Shown: positions 1 to 9,400 of the stretch, one piece after another
Layout of the letters: every line of letters begins with the position of its first letter
How positions within the stretch are numbered: position 1 is the first letter of the stretch
Source: Actinomadura violacea
GTDB lineage: Bacteria > Actinomycetota > Actinomycetes > Streptosporangiales > Streptosporangiaceae
Assembly: GCF_017573465.1 (NCBI RefSeq)
Contig: NZ_JAGEPF010000054.1
Coordinates: forward strand, 1 to 53,941
DNA length: 53,941 bases
Direction: 5' to 3'
Program-made: the position numbers and the translations under genes
Notes under the pieces: generated by a model
What the model was told of the DNA's origin: nothing
What the model saw: the letters and a program-made list of their open reading frames with translations, nothing else
Databases searched by the model: none

Positions 1-252
1 GGCGGCTCGCCGCCCGGCGACCCGGCCCGCGCCGAGCCCGCCCGCGCCGAGGCGCCCGCGCTGCAGCCCGCCGACCGCGACCAGGCCGACGCCGGCTCGC
101 GCGCCCCCGCGCCGCGCCCGTCCGCCGACTCGACCCCGTCCCGGGTGCACGCCGGCGAGAACGACGGCGGCCCCGCCCCCGCTGGCGGCCGCCGCCGCCC
201 GGTCGTGTTCGACGAGGACGACGACCTCGACGTGCCCGACTTCCTGAAGTGA
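1..252 (+). CDS. ftsZ: Cell division protein FtsZ, C-terminal end (partial)
   Basis: Only the last 83 codons are inside the window; the GTPase core lies upstream. What is visible is a Pro/Ala/Asp-rich linker ending in DEDDDLDVPDFLK, which matches the acidic C-terminal peptide of actinobacterial FtsZ that binds SepF and other Z-ring anchors. The identity is supported by the genes that follow (pgeF, yggS-like, sepF, yggT, divIVA), the standard order after ftsZ in Actinobacteria. The stop codon overlaps the GTG of the next gene (GTGA), so translational coupling is likely. Confidence 0.9.
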   Translation, partial: GGSPPGDPARAEPARAEAPALQPADRDQADAGSRAPAPRPSADSTPSRVHAGENDGGPAPAGGRRRPVVFDEDDDLDVPDFLK

Positions 253-1034
253 TCACCACCGTCGCCCTGGGCGACGGCGTCGGCGCCGCCTTCACCGGGC
301 GGTCCGGCGGCGTGAGCACGGCCCCCTACGACTCCCTGAACCTCGGCGGCGCGGTCGGCGACGACCCCGCCGCCGTCGCCGCGAACCGGCGGCGCGCCGC
401 CGCCGCGCTCGGCGCCGACCCCGACCGCACCGTCTGGATGCGGCAGGTGCACGGCGCCGACGTCGCGTTCGTCACCGCCCCCGCCCCCGCCGGCGGCGCC
501 GCCGGCGACCACGGCCCGGTCGACGCGGTCGTCACCACCGTCCCCGGCCTGGTCCTCGCGGTCCTCGTCGCCGACTGCGCCCCCGTCCTGCTGGCCGACC
601 CCGCCGCGGGCGTGGCGGGCGCGGCCCACTCCGGCCGCCCCGGCACCGCCGCCGGCGTCGTCCCCGCGCTGGTGAAGGCGATGTGCGAGCGCGGCGCCGA
701 CCCCGCCCGCATCCGCGCCGCGATCGGCCCCGCCGCGTGCGGCGGCTGCTACGAGGTGCCCGCGGAGATGCGCGAGGAGGTCGCCGCCGTGGTGCCCGCC
801 GCGCACGCCACGACGTCGCGGGGCACCCCGGGCCTCGACATCCGCGCCGGGATCGTCGCGCAGCTCGCCGCGGGCGGGGTGGACGACGTCCGCGTCGACC
901 CGCGCTGCACCATCCAGACGCCCGGCCTCTTCTCCTACCGCCGCGACGGCCGCACCGGCCGGTTCGCCGGATTCGTCTGGCTCGACGACGGGCCCGGCGC
1001 GGGCGGGGACCCGCGGCCGGAGGGCGACGCGTGA
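249..1034 (+). CDS. pgeF: Laccase-domain (YfiH/YlmD) protein, peptidoglycan-editing factor PgeF family
   Basis: 261 residues, usual length for the Cu-oxidase_4 (YfiH/DUF152) family. In E. coli this family removes muropeptides carrying L-Ser in place of L-Ala; other members show purine nucleoside phosphorylase activity. Visible family motifs are RSGGVS near the start, MRQVHG around residue 65, VADCAPVLL around 108 with the metal-site Cys, and AAHSGRPG around 125 with the metal-site His. The common HAGWRG is replaced by HSGRPG, so the Trp is missing. The GTG start overlaps the ftsZ stop, and the stop overlaps the next GTG, giving a tightly coupled operon. Confidence 0.88.
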   Translation: MITTVALGDGVGAAFTGRSGGVSTAPYDSLNLGGAVGDDPAAVAANRRRAAAALGADPDRTVWMRQVHGADVAFVTAPAPAGGAAGDHGPVDAVVTTVPGLVLAVLVADCAPVLLADPAAGVAGAAHSGRPGTAAGVVPALVKAMCERGADPARIRAAIGPAACGGCYEVPAEMREEVAAVVPAAHATTSRGTPGLDIRAGIVAQLAAGGVDDVRVDPRCTIQTPGLFSYRRDGRTGRFAGFVWLDDGPGAGGDPRPEGDA

Positions 1035-1762
1035 CCGCCGACGGGACGGGGAGTCCGCTGAGCCCGGACGAGCGGCGCGCCGAACTCGCCGAGAGCCTCG
1101 CCGAACTGCGCGGCCGCATCGACGCCGCCTGCGCCGCCGCCGGACGCGACGCGGCGGAGGTCGCCCTGATCGCGGTGACCAAGACCTTCCCCGCCTCCGA
1201 CGTGCGGCTGCTGGCCGGACTCGGCCTCACCGAGGTCGGCGAGAACCGCGACCAGGAGGCGCGGCCCAAGGCGGCCGAATGCGCCGACCTGCCGCTCACC
1301 TGGCATTTCGTCGGCCGGCTGCAGACCAACAAGGCCCGCGCCGTCGCCTCCTACGCCGACGTCGTGCACTCGGTCGACCGGGCCCGGCTCGTCACCGCGC
1401 TGTCGGACGCCGCCGCCCGCGACGGCCGCACGCTGCGCTGCCTCGTCCAGGTCTCGCTGGACGAGGCCGAGCACCGGGGCGGCGCGTCCCCGGCCGAGGT
1501 GCCGGCCCTCGCCGACGCGATCGCCGGGGCCGCCGGCCTGCGGCTCGGCGGGCTGATGGCCGTCGCGCCGCTCGGCGCCGACCCGCTGCCCGCGTTCGAG
1601 CGGCTCGCGGCGGTCTCGGCGGATCTGCGGCGGAACCATCCGGACGCCCGGATCGTCTCTGCGGGCATGAGCGGTGATCTGGAGCAGGCGATCGCGTGTG
1701 GCGCGACACACCTGCGGATCGGTACGGCGTTGCTCGGCGGCCGACGGGCAATCGTCAGGTAA
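1031..1762 (+). CDS. YggS/YlmE-family PLP-binding protein (PLP homeostasis)
   Basis: 243 residues with an alanine-racemase-like TIM barrel N-domain but no C-terminal racemase domain, typical of the PLPBP/YggS family that buffers pyridoxal phosphate. The PLP lysine is in AVTKTFP (about residue 51); GENRDQEA, HFVGRLQTNK and the phosphate-binding SAGMSGDLEQAIACG and LRIGTALLG segments are all present. I chose the GTG that overlaps the pgeF stop (GTGA) because the conserved domain begins soon after it; a longer frame upstream is low-complexity shadow of pgeF. Location between ftsZ and sepF is typical (ylmE). Confidence 0.9.
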   Translation: MTADGTGSPLSPDERRAELAESLAELRGRIDAACAAAGRDAAEVALIAVTKTFPASDVRLLAGLGLTEVGENRDQEARPKAAECADLPLTWHFVGRLQTNKARAVASYADVVHSVDRARLVTALSDAAARDGRTLRCLVQVSLDEAEHRGGASPAEVPALADAIAGAAGLRLGGLMAVAPLGADPLPAFERLAAVSADLRRNHPDARIVSAGMSGDLEQAIACGATHLRIGTALLGGRRAIVR

Positions 1763-1864
1763 TGTCCCGGGAGTGGTACCTGCCGGAACGCGGGCCACGT
1801 AGACGGATCGGTCCAGCGGCGCCGCGGGCGCCGGGTGCCGCGGCCACAGGACACGGAGGGGCGT

Positions 1865-2401
1865 ATGGCCAGCGCGATGCGCAAGATGGCGGTCTACCTC
1901 GGCCTGGTGGAGGACGACCGCTACGACGACAAGTACGGCGACGAGTACGACTACGAGCCCTACGACGACGAGACCGACCCCGGCCAGGGGCGCCGCCGCG
2001 AGGACGAATCCGGCGGTCAGCTTACCCGAGCCGAGGAGGCCGCGGACCGCGAACGCGATCATCACGCGGCGTCGCCGGCGGAGCGACGCTCCGTGGCGCT
2101 CTACGAGTCCGGTACCACCGACCTTGCGCGCATCACTACGCTGCACCCTAGGACCTACAACGAGGCGAGGACCATCGGGGAGCACTTCCGTGAGGGCACC
2201 CCGGTGATCATGAATCTGACCGAGATGGTCGACAGCGACGCCAAGCGGCTCGTCGACTTCGCGGCGGGTCTCGTGTTCGGCCTGCACGGGAGCATCGAGC
2301 GTGTTACCAACAAGGTGTTCCTCCTGTCGCCCGCCAACGTGGAGGTGACGGCGGAGGACAAGGCCCGGATGGCAGAACGAGGGTTCTTCAACCAAAGCTG
2401 A
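1865..2401 (+). CDS. sepF: Cell division protein SepF
   Basis: 178 residues. The N-terminal MASAMRKMAVYLGLVEDD is the amphipathic membrane-anchoring helix of SepF, followed by an acidic Tyr/Asp-rich linker (residues 19-55) and the conserved SepF domain from about 78 (ITTLHPRTYNEARTIGEHFREG, written in part, then VIMNLTEMVD and GLVFGLHGSIERV). SepF tethers FtsZ polymers to the membrane by binding the FtsZ C-terminal peptide, seen at the start of this window. ATG 1865 was preferred over an upstream in-frame start because GGAGG lies six bases before it and the anchor helix starts there. Confidence 0.96.
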   Translation: MASAMRKMAVYLGLVEDDRYDDKYGDEYDYEPYDDETDPGQGRRREDESGGQLTRAEEAADRERDHHAASPAERRSVALYESGTTDLARITTLHPRTYNEARTIGEHFREGTPVIMNLTEMVDSDAKRLVDFAAGLVFGLHGSIERVTNKVFLLSPANVEVTAEDKARMAERGFFNQS

Positions 2402-2416
2402 CAGCCACATGCGAGA

Positions 2417-2707
2417 GTGTCCGTGAACATCGTTGGACAGGTGCTGACGTACCTCCTGTACATCTTCCTGCTGTTCTTGATCGGCAGGCTGATCCTGGAG
2501 GTGCTGCAGTCGTTCGCCAGGCAGTGGCGTCCCAGAGGGGTGGTGCTCGTGATCGCCGAGGCGACCTACACCATCACCGATCCGCCGCTAAAGCTGCTGA
2601 GGCGTTTCATCCCTCCCATACGGCTGGGTAACGTGGCGCTGGACCTCAGTTTCACCTTCCTCATCCTTGTGGTCTGGGTCTTGATCATCTTCGTGCAGAG
2701 GCTCTGA
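2417..2707 (+). CDS. YggT family membrane protein
   Basis: 96 residues with two hydrophobic segments (about 5-28 and 73-93) flanking a short loop with the family signature TDPPLKLLRRFIPP. YggT proteins are small integral membrane proteins commonly found between sepF and divIVA; their role is unclear, though links to osmotic tolerance and division have been proposed. GTG 2417 or the in-frame GTG 2423 could be the start; the GAGAG stretch suits 2423 slightly better. Local base composition is less GC-rich than the neighbouring genes. Confidence 0.88.
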   Translation: MSVNIVGQVLTYLLYIFLLFLIGRLILEVLQSFARQWRPRGVVLVIAEATYTITDPPLKLLRRFIPPIRLGNVALDLSFTFLILVVWVLIIFVQRL

Positions 2708-2756
2708 TCGGATACCGTCCTTTGGGACAGACTCCAAGCGCGCCAAGGAGACGAAC

Positions 2757-3701
2757 ATGCCGCTGACACCCGCCGATGTGCGGAACAAGCAGTTCAGTAC
2801 CACCAGGCTGAGGCCGGGGTACGACGAGGAGGAGGTGGACGCCTTCCTCGACGAGGTCGAGGCCGAGCTCGACCGCCTCATCCAGGAGAACGAGGAGCTG
2901 CGGGCCAAGCTGGCCGAGTGCCTCCGTGGCAAGGTTCCCGCCATGGCCGCCCCCATCGTGGAGCCCAAGCCGGACGTCCAGAAGATCCCCGAGCCTCCCC
3001 GCCCCGAGCCGCAGCCGCAGCCCGAGCCGGAGCCCGTCCCCCTGGGCCTCGGCATGGCGCCCGCGCCCACCGGCGAGGACAACATGGACACCGCCGCGCG
3101 CGTGCTCGCGCTGGCGCAGCAGACCGCCGACCAGGCGATCGCCGACGCGCGCCGCGAGGCCGACGAGACGCTCGGCCGCGCGCGCCGCGAGGCCGAGGAG
3201 ATCCTCGGCAAGGCCCGCCGGCAGGCCGACCAGATCGTCAGCGAGGCCCGGTCCCGCGCCGAGGCCCTCGACCGCGACGCCCAGGAGCGGCACCGCCAGG
3301 TCATGGGCTCGCTCGTGCAGCAGCGCGAGGAGCTCGAGCGCGAGGTCGACAACCTGCGCGCCTTCGAGCGCGAGTACCGCAGCCGCCTGAAGGTCTACCT
3401 CGAGGGCCAGCTGCGCGACCTGGAGGCCGGCAGCACCGAGACCGGCGCGTTCGCCGCCGTCCCGGGCGCGGCGCAGGCGATGTCGCAGTCCCCGAGCCCG
3501 CAGCCGCCGGTTCCGCAGGGCGGGCCGCAGACGGGCCCGCAGAACGCGCTGCCGCCGCACGCCGAGAACCGCAACGGCGGCCCCGGCCCGGCCGGTCCCG
3601 CGTTCCCGTCGCCCGCCGAGCACACCCAGCAGGTGCAGCACTCGGCGACGGGCGCGTTCCACTCCGGCGGCGGTGACAACCCGCCGCACGAGAGGCGCTG
3701 A
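2757..3701 (+). CDS. divIVA: DivIVA/Wag31-family polar growth protein
   Basis: 314 residues. Residues 1-60 form the DivIVA N-terminal domain (MPLTPADVRNKQF, RPGYDEEEVDAFLDEVE), which senses negative membrane curvature. A Pro/Glu linker (about 60-105) leads to a long Ala/Arg/Glu coiled coil (about 115-225, heptad-like EAR/EAE repeats), then a disordered Pro/Gln/Gly-rich tail. In Actinobacteria this protein organises tip extension and peptidoglycan synthesis at poles and is essential in several species. AAGGAG six bases before the ATG supports the start. It is the last gene of the division cluster here. Confidence 0.96.
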   Translation: MPLTPADVRNKQFSTTRLRPGYDEEEVDAFLDEVEAELDRLIQENEELRAKLAECLRGKVPAMAAPIVEPKPDVQKIPEPPRPEPQPQPEPEPVPLGLGMAPAPTGEDNMDTAARVLALAQQTADQAIADARREADETLGRARREAEEILGKARRQADQIVSEARSRAEALDRDAQERHRQVMGSLVQQREELEREVDNLRAFEREYRSRLKVYLEGQLRDLEAGSTETGAFAAVPGAAQAMSQSPSPQPPVPQGGPQTGPQNALPPHAENRNGGPGPAGPAFPSPAEHTQQVQHSATGAFHSGGGDNPPHERR

Positions 3702-3877
3702 CGCGGGCACCGCAGGCGATAGTGTCGTCCCGATCGCCGCGCCGAGGATGGCATCGTCGCCGTCCGGGCGGCCCGGGAGGTCGGCCGGGTCCGGTTGATC
3801 GGGAGAGATGCTGCGTGGCGGCACGGGCCTGAAGGGCGGCCCGGAGCCGAGCGGTCCGAACGAGGGGGAGAGACCCT

Positions 3878-5302
3878 GTGATCATCCTGAGTGGCGTTCT
3901 CGTGGTGGCGGCGATCGCCCTGCTGGTTGCGGGAATCGTCGCGGGCAACGGAGACAGCGCACAGGTCTTCGGCCTGGACGCGCTGGTGGTGATCTACATA
4001 TCGATCGCCGTCAGCATCGTCTCGGCGCTGTGCCTGGCCATCGGGGTGTTCCTGCGCCGCAGGGAGCTTTTCGGCAGCGGCGCCCCCGCCGCGCCGGCCA
4101 GGAAGGGCAGGAAGGGCAAGCGCCAGCGGCCGGCTCCGCCGGTCCCCGCCGCCAAGAGCGCGGCCGGCGCGCCCGCGGCGTCCCGTCCGCTCGCGGACGC
4201 CCCCGCCGAGCCCGACGACGAGCTCGATCTCCCCGTCCAGCCCGTGGACGTGCCCGACGACGCCCTGGTGCACGTCGTGCGCGGCCGCAAGCGCTACCAC
4301 CTCGACACGTGCCGGCAGCTCGCCGGGCGCGACACCGAGGAGCTCACCTACGCCGAGGCGAAGGAAGAGGGGTTCAGCCCCTGCACCGCCTGCATGCCCG
4401 ACACCGCACTGGCGGCGCGCGCCAAGGCGTCGGGCCCCGGGTCACCGGACCTGGGCAGGACGGTCGTGGACGGCCCTGGACTCGCCTCGCCCGGTGTGGA
4501 CCGCTCCCCGTCGCCGAGCCCGGACGGCGGCCTGGCCGGGTTGGCCAAGCCGGCGCCCGCCGCCGCGCCCGTCCCGCACGCCGCGCCCGCGCCGTTCGAC
4601 CGGACCGCGGAGATCCCGCGCGTCGGGGCGCCGGAGGAGTCCGCCGAGACCGCCCGCCCGTCGGGTGAGCGCCACGAGGAGCCGGCGGCCGGCCGCACGC
4701 CGTCCGCCTGGTCGTCCTCGCCGGCCGATCCCGACCCGGAGCCGGAGCCGGAGCCGGAGCCCGCCCCGTACCGGAGCCCCGCCGGGCCGACGCTGACGGA
4801 CATCCCCGTCGCCGGCCTGGCGCCGCGGGAGCCGGAGCGGGCCGAGGAGCCCGCCGCCGAGCCGCAGGCGGCCGAAGCGCCCGAGCCCGAGCCGGAGGCC
4901 GCGGCCGCGGACGAGCGGCCCGCAGCGGCCGGATCCGCGCCGACCGACGTCACCGCGGACTTCGGGTCCGACCCGCTGAACCTGGGCGAGACGGCCGCGC
5001 CGCGTCCCCGCGACGCCGAGGACGCGCCCGTCCCCGAGCCCGCCGCGCCGTCCGAGCCGGCCGCCGAGGAACGGCCCGCCGAGGCCGACGAGCCGGACGA
5101 GGACGCCGCCGCCGACGACGACGGCCCGCAGGTCCGCATCCTCAGCGGCACCAAGCGATACCACCGCACCGACTGCGCGCTGATCGAGGACATCGGCGAC
5201 GAGGCGGACGACCTGGAGGCGCTGTCGCGCGCCGAGGCGAAGGCGCGCGGCTGCACGCCCTGCCTGGTCTGCCAGCCCGACCGCGAGCACGCACGGGACT
5301 GA
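3878..5302 (+). CDS. Membrane protein with two KRYHxxxC...PCxxC metal-site-like motifs
   Basis: 474 residues, not recognised as a named family. Two transmembrane helices lie at about 1-23 and 35-58, followed by a basic stretch. Two copies of one motif sit at about 130-172 (KRYHLDTC, AEAKEEGFSPCTAC) and 418-466 (KRYHRTDC, AEAKARGCTPCLVC), separated by about 240 residues rich in Pro, Glu and Ala with EPEPEPE runs. Each motif offers one His and three Cys (for example H141 and C146; H429 and C434) spaced like the Ada-type/nuclease-associated KYHxxxC...C..C zinc sites. The GTG start has GGGGGAG seven bases upstream. Function unknown; a metal-binding envelope or scaffold protein is the most I would infer. 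Confidence 0.75.
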   Translation: MIILSGVLVVAAIALLVAGIVAGNGDSAQVFGLDALVVIYISIAVSIVSALCLAIGVFLRRRELFGSGAPAAPARKGRKGKRQRPAPPVPAAKSAAGAPAASRPLADAPAEPDDELDLPVQPVDVPDDALVHVVRGRKRYHLDTCRQLAGRDTEELTYAEAKEEGFSPCTACMPDTALAARAKASGPGSPDLGRTVVDGPGLASPGVDRSPSPSPDGGLAGLAKPAPAAAPVPHAAPAPFDRTAEIPRVGAPEESAETARPSGERHEEPAAGRTPSAWSSSPADPDPEPEPEPEPAPYRSPAGPTLTDIPVAGLAPREPERAEEPAAEPQAAEAPEPEPEAAAADERPAAAGSAPTDVTADFGSDPLNLGETAAPRPRDAEDAPVPEPAAPSEPAAEERPAEADEPDEDAAADDDGPQVRILSGTKRYHRTDCALIEDIGDEADDLEALSRAEAKARGCTPCLVCQPDREHARD

Positions 5303-5308
5303 TCGCGG

Positions 5309-5328
5309 CGCCCCCGGCTCCGGGGGCG
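5309..5328 (+). terminator. Hairpin terminator after the two-motif membrane protein
   Basis: A perfect 9-bp inverted repeat (CGCCCCCGG / CCGGGGGCG) with a 2-nt centre starts six bases after the stop codon and is followed by a pyrimidine run TCCTTCTTC. It fits a rho-independent type terminator for the plus-strand gene. Confidence 0.7.
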
Positions 5329-5342
5329 TCCTTCTTCACCGG

Positions 5343-5366
5343 ACGACGCGGCGATCGCCGCGTCGT
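5343..5366. repeat. Perfect 24-bp palindrome, possible second terminator
   Basis: ACGACGCGGCGA is followed directly by its exact reverse complement and then TTTCC. It lies between convergent genes, so it may back up termination for either strand. The remaining ~150 bases to the next gene show nothing I can name. Confidence 0.5.
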
Positions 5367-5524
5367 TTCCGTTCGCCCTCGTGCCGGCGCCGCGCGCTCG
5401 CGGCGCTGAGGGCGGCGACGGCGGGCGAGCCGTCGCGGTCGTCTCCAAGCGGCTTCAGCGTGCGCCGGGCCGCCGGACGCCGCGGGGGAGCGGTGGGGTG
5501 AATCGCCCGCCCGGTACGTGCCGG

Positions 5525-6304
5525 TCAGCGGTGGCGGCGGCGTTCGGCGCGCAGCTCGCGGAGCCGCTCGCGGCGCTCGTCGCGGCGGCGGTGCATCTCC
5601 TCGTGGTGCTCCAGCATGCGCTCGTGGTGCTCCTCCATCTTCTCGAGGTGCCGCCGGTGGCGCTCCAGGTGCCGGTCGTGCCGGGAGGGCCGCTCGCCGA
5701 TCTCGCGGCGCCGCACGTTGACCCCGCCGAAGATGACCATGCCGGTCAGCCGGATCAGCGGCGCGTCCGGGTCGATGACGTCGTCGGGCAGGTCGGCGCC
5801 GCCGAACACCATCGCGGCGGAGTTGGTCACCCGCACGCCGGGCGGCACCGTGATGTCGACGCCGCCGAACAGGCAGCTGATGTTCACGGTGACCTCGCCC
5901 TGGCTGAGCACGGCCTGCCGGAAGTCCAGGTCGGCGCCCCCGAACACGCAGGAGACGTTGGTGGTCGGCTCGACCAGCCAGCGCCCCTTGCGGCTCACCC
6001 CGCTGAAGATCGCCACGAGGCTGGAGGACTGCCGGACGGGCGGCGGGAGCGGCGTCTCGTCCTTCTGCAGGCGGACCTTGGGCCGCGGCGCCTGCTCGGA
6101 CGGCAGGTCGGCGAGGAGCGGGTCGAGGTCGGCGTAGGTCTTGGCGTTGTAGACGGCGTCGATGCGCTCGGCGTGCTCCTCCGGCGTGATGCGGCCCTCC
6201 GCGAGGGCCTCGCGCAGACGGTCGGCGACCTGGTCGCGGTCGGCGTCCGAGGCGCGCATGCGCGCGGGAGAGTCGGGCTCGGAGGGCTGCTCGGGAAGGT
6301 TCAC
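5525..6304 (-). CDS. DUF1707 and cell-wall-active-antibiotics-response (LiaF-like) domain protein
   Basis: 259 residues. The DUF1707 domain (RASDADRDQVADRLREALAEG, written in part, with the ERIDAVYNAKTYADLDPLLADLP core) spans about 16-70. It is followed by a beta-rich LiaF C-terminal-like domain (about 95-200) with three repeats of an FGGADL/FGGVDI/FGGVNV element. The last ~55 residues are a highly charged His/Arg/Glu helix with repeated HLE/HHE units. Such proteins occur widely in Actinobacteria and are linked by domain to envelope stress sensing; no function is shown here. I used GTG 6304; ATG 6259 at the domain edge is the alternative, and neither has a clear ribosome site. Confidence 0.85.
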   Translation of the reverse strand: MNLPEQPSEPDSPARMRASDADRDQVADRLREALAEGRITPEEHAERIDAVYNAKTYADLDPLLADLPSEQAPRPKVRLQKDETPLPPPVRQSSSLVAIFSGVSRKGRWLVEPTTNVSCVFGGADLDFRQAVLSQGEVTVNISCLFGGVDITVPPGVRVTNSAAMVFGGADLPDDVIDPDAPLIRLTGMVIFGGVNVRRREIGERPSRHDRHLERHRRHLEKMEEHHERMLEHHEEMHRRRDERRERLRELRAERRRHR

Positions 6305-6369
6305 GGGACCATCATCGCAAACGGGGCGCCGCCAACGCGATGTGTCGCGAGGAACCGGACGTGTCGCGC

Positions 6370-6421
6370 CGCGACCGGGGTCCGGTCCGGGAACGGGTCC
6401 CCGGACCGGACCCCGGTCGCG
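6370..6421 (-). terminator. 22-bp perfect stem-loop downstream of ileS
   Basis: Arms 6370-6391 and 6400-6421 are exact reverse complements (22 bp) around an 8-nt loop, 42 bases beyond the ileS stop. There is no T-run on either side. It is most simply a U-less intrinsic terminator or mRNA 3'-end stabiliser for ileS. Confidence 0.6.
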
Positions 6422-6462
6422 AGCAGGCCCGACGGCCTCTCGCCCCAGGGTGCGTCGCCGGG

Positions 6463-9400
6463 CTAGCTCTTCCGCAGCCAGTAGGACAGGCCCAGCTCGT
6501 CGTCGCGGCCGGCGGTGAGGCCCTCGGGACGGCCCTCGGTGACGGACGTGGCGAGGACCTCGGCGCCGACCTCGTCGCCGTGGGCGCGCAGCGCCTCGGC
6601 GAGGTCGTCGCCGGCGGCCTGCCACCACAGCTCGATCCGGTCGGTGACGTCCAGCCCGGCGGCCTTGCGGGCCTCCTGGACGAGCCGGACGGCCTCCCGG
6701 ACGAGCCCGGCGCGGCGCAGCTCGGCGGTGACGGTGAGGTCGAGGGCGATCGTCTCGCCCGCGGCGCTCTCGACGGCCCAGCCGCTGCGCGGCCGCTCGG
6801 TGACGACGACGTCGCCGGGGGACAGGCTCACCGCGCCGACGCCCTCGGCGTCGACCTCGGCGGCGCCGGCGTCGCGCAGCGCGTGCACGAGCGCGGCGGG
6901 GTCGGCGGAGGTGACGGCCTTGGCGACCTTCGGGGTGTCCTTGGCGTACCGCTTGCCGAGCTCGCGGAAGTTCGGCTTGACCTCGTACTCGACGAGGTCG
7001 CCGCCGATGGAGGACAGCTCCTCGAACGCCTGGACGTTCAGCTCCTCGGCGATCTGCGCGCGCAGCTGCCCGGGCAGCGCGGCCCAGCCGGCGGCGCCGA
7101 CGAGGGCGCGGCCGAGCGGCTGGCGGGTGCGGACGCCGCTGGCGGCGCGCGCGGACCGGCCGAGCTCGACCAGCCGCCGGACGAGCGCCATCTGCGCGGT
7201 CAGGTCGGCGTCGAGCAGGTCCTCGTCGACCGCGGGGAAGTCGGCGAGGTGCACCGACTCGGGGCCGCCCTCGGGCCGGATGACGTCCCACACGTGGTCG
7301 GTGATGAACGGGACCATCGGCGCCATGAGGCGGGTGAGGGTCTCCAGGCACTCGTAGAGCGTCGCGAACGCCGAGGCGCCCTCGGGCGTCTCGGGGCCCT
7401 CCCAGAAGCGGCGCCGGGACCGGCGGACGTACCAGTTGGACAGGTCGTCGATGAACTCGGCGAGGCGGCGGCCCGCGCGGGCGGTGTCGAACTGCTCCAG
7501 CGAGGTGTCCACCTCGCGGACGGTGCGGTGCAGTTCAGCGAGCGCCCAGCGGTCCAGGAGCGGGCGGTCGGCGGGTGCGGGCGCCTCACCGAGCCGGTCC
7601 GGCGTCCACGCCTTGCCCTGGGCCTGCGCCGCGTTCGCGTAGAGGACGAAGAAGGACGCGGTGTTCCAGTAGGTGAGCAGGACCTTCCGGACGATCTCCT
7701 CCAGGGCGGGGTTGCCGACCCTGCGGGACGCCCAGGGCAGGCCGTTGGCGAGCATGAACCAGCGCAGCGCGTCGGCGCCGTGCTGGTCCATCAGCGGGAT
7801 GGGCCGGAGCACGTTGCCGAGGTGCTTGCTCATCTTGCGGCCGTCCTCGGCGAGGATGAGGCCGAGGCACAGGACGTTCTCGTAGGACGACTTGTCGAAC
7901 ACCAGCGTCCCGACCGCCATGAGGGAGTAGAACCAGCCGCGGGTCTGATCCTGCGCCTCGCAGATGTACTGGGCGGGGTAGGTGTTCTCGAAGACGTCGT
8001 TGTTGCGGTGCGGCGCGCCCCACTGCGCGAACGGCATGGAGCCCGAGTCGTACCAGGCGTCGATGACGTCGGGGACGCGGCGCGCCTCCGTGCCGCATTG
8101 CGGGCACGGGATCGTCACGTCGTCCACGTAGGGGCGGTGCGGGTCGAGCGAGGACATGTCGCTTCCGGCCAGCTCGCCCAGTTCCTTGAGGGAGCCGACG
8201 CAGGTGATGTGGTCCTCGTCGTCGCCGCACACCCACAGCGGCAGGGGCGTGCCCCAGTAGCGGCTACGCGACAGCGACCAGTCGACGTTGTTGCGCAGCC
8301 ATTCGCCGTAGCGGCCCGTCTTGACGGTCTCGGGGAACCAGTTCGTCTTCTCGTTCTCCTCGAGCAGCCGGTCCTTGATCTGCGTGGTGCGGATGTACCA
8401 GGCGGGGAGCGCGTAGTACAGCAGCGCCGTGTGGCAGCGCCAGCAGTGCGGGTAGCTGTGCTCGAAGTGGCCGCCGCGGAACAGCAGCCCGCGCGCGCGC
8501 AGGTCGTCGGTCAGCGGCTCGTCGGCGTCCTTGAAGAACTTGTTCCCGACCAGCGGCACCTCGCGGAGGAACCGGCCGTCCGGGCCGATCGGGTTGACGA
8601 TCGGCATGCCGTAGTTCTTGCAGACGGTCATGTCGTCCGCGCCGAACGCGGGCGCCTGGTGGACGAGCCCTGTGCCGTCCTCGACCGTCACGTAGTCGCC
8701 CAGGACGACGTAGTGCGCGTCCGGGATGTCGACGAGGTCGAACGGCCGCTGGTAGGCGGTGCGCTCCAGCTCGCGGCCCTGGTACGTCGCGAGGCGCTCG
8801 GCGCCCTCGCCGAGGACCTGGTCGACGAGCGGCTCGGCGACCACGAGGACCTCGTCGGACCCGGCGGGACGTGCGGCGACGTAGGTCACGTCCGGGTGGA
8901 CGGCGACGGCGGTGTTGGACACCAGCGTCCACGGCGTCGTCGTCCAGATCAGCAGCGCGGCGCCCATCTCGGCGAGCGGGCCGGACGTGACCGGCATCCG
9001 CACGTACACCGACGGGCTCGACACCGTCTCGTACCCGCCGGGCTGCCCCAGCTCGTGGTCGGACAGGCCCGTCCCGCAGCGCGGGCAGTACGGGGTGATG
9101 CGGAAGTCGCGGAACAGCAGGCCCTTGTCGAAGACCTGCTTGAGGGACCACCACACGGCCTCGACGTACTCGGGGTCCATCGTCCGGTACGCCTGGTCGG
9201 TGTTGACCCAGTAGCCCATGCGCTCGGTCATCTCTTCGAACGCGTCCACATGGCGCAGGACCGACTCGCGGCAGCGGTCGTTGAACTCCGCGACGCCGTA
9301 CTCCTCGATGTCCTTCTTGCCGGTGAGGCCGAGCTCCTTCTCCACCGCGACCTCGACGGGCAGGCCGTGGCAGTCCCAGCCGGCCTTCCGGGGGACGTGG

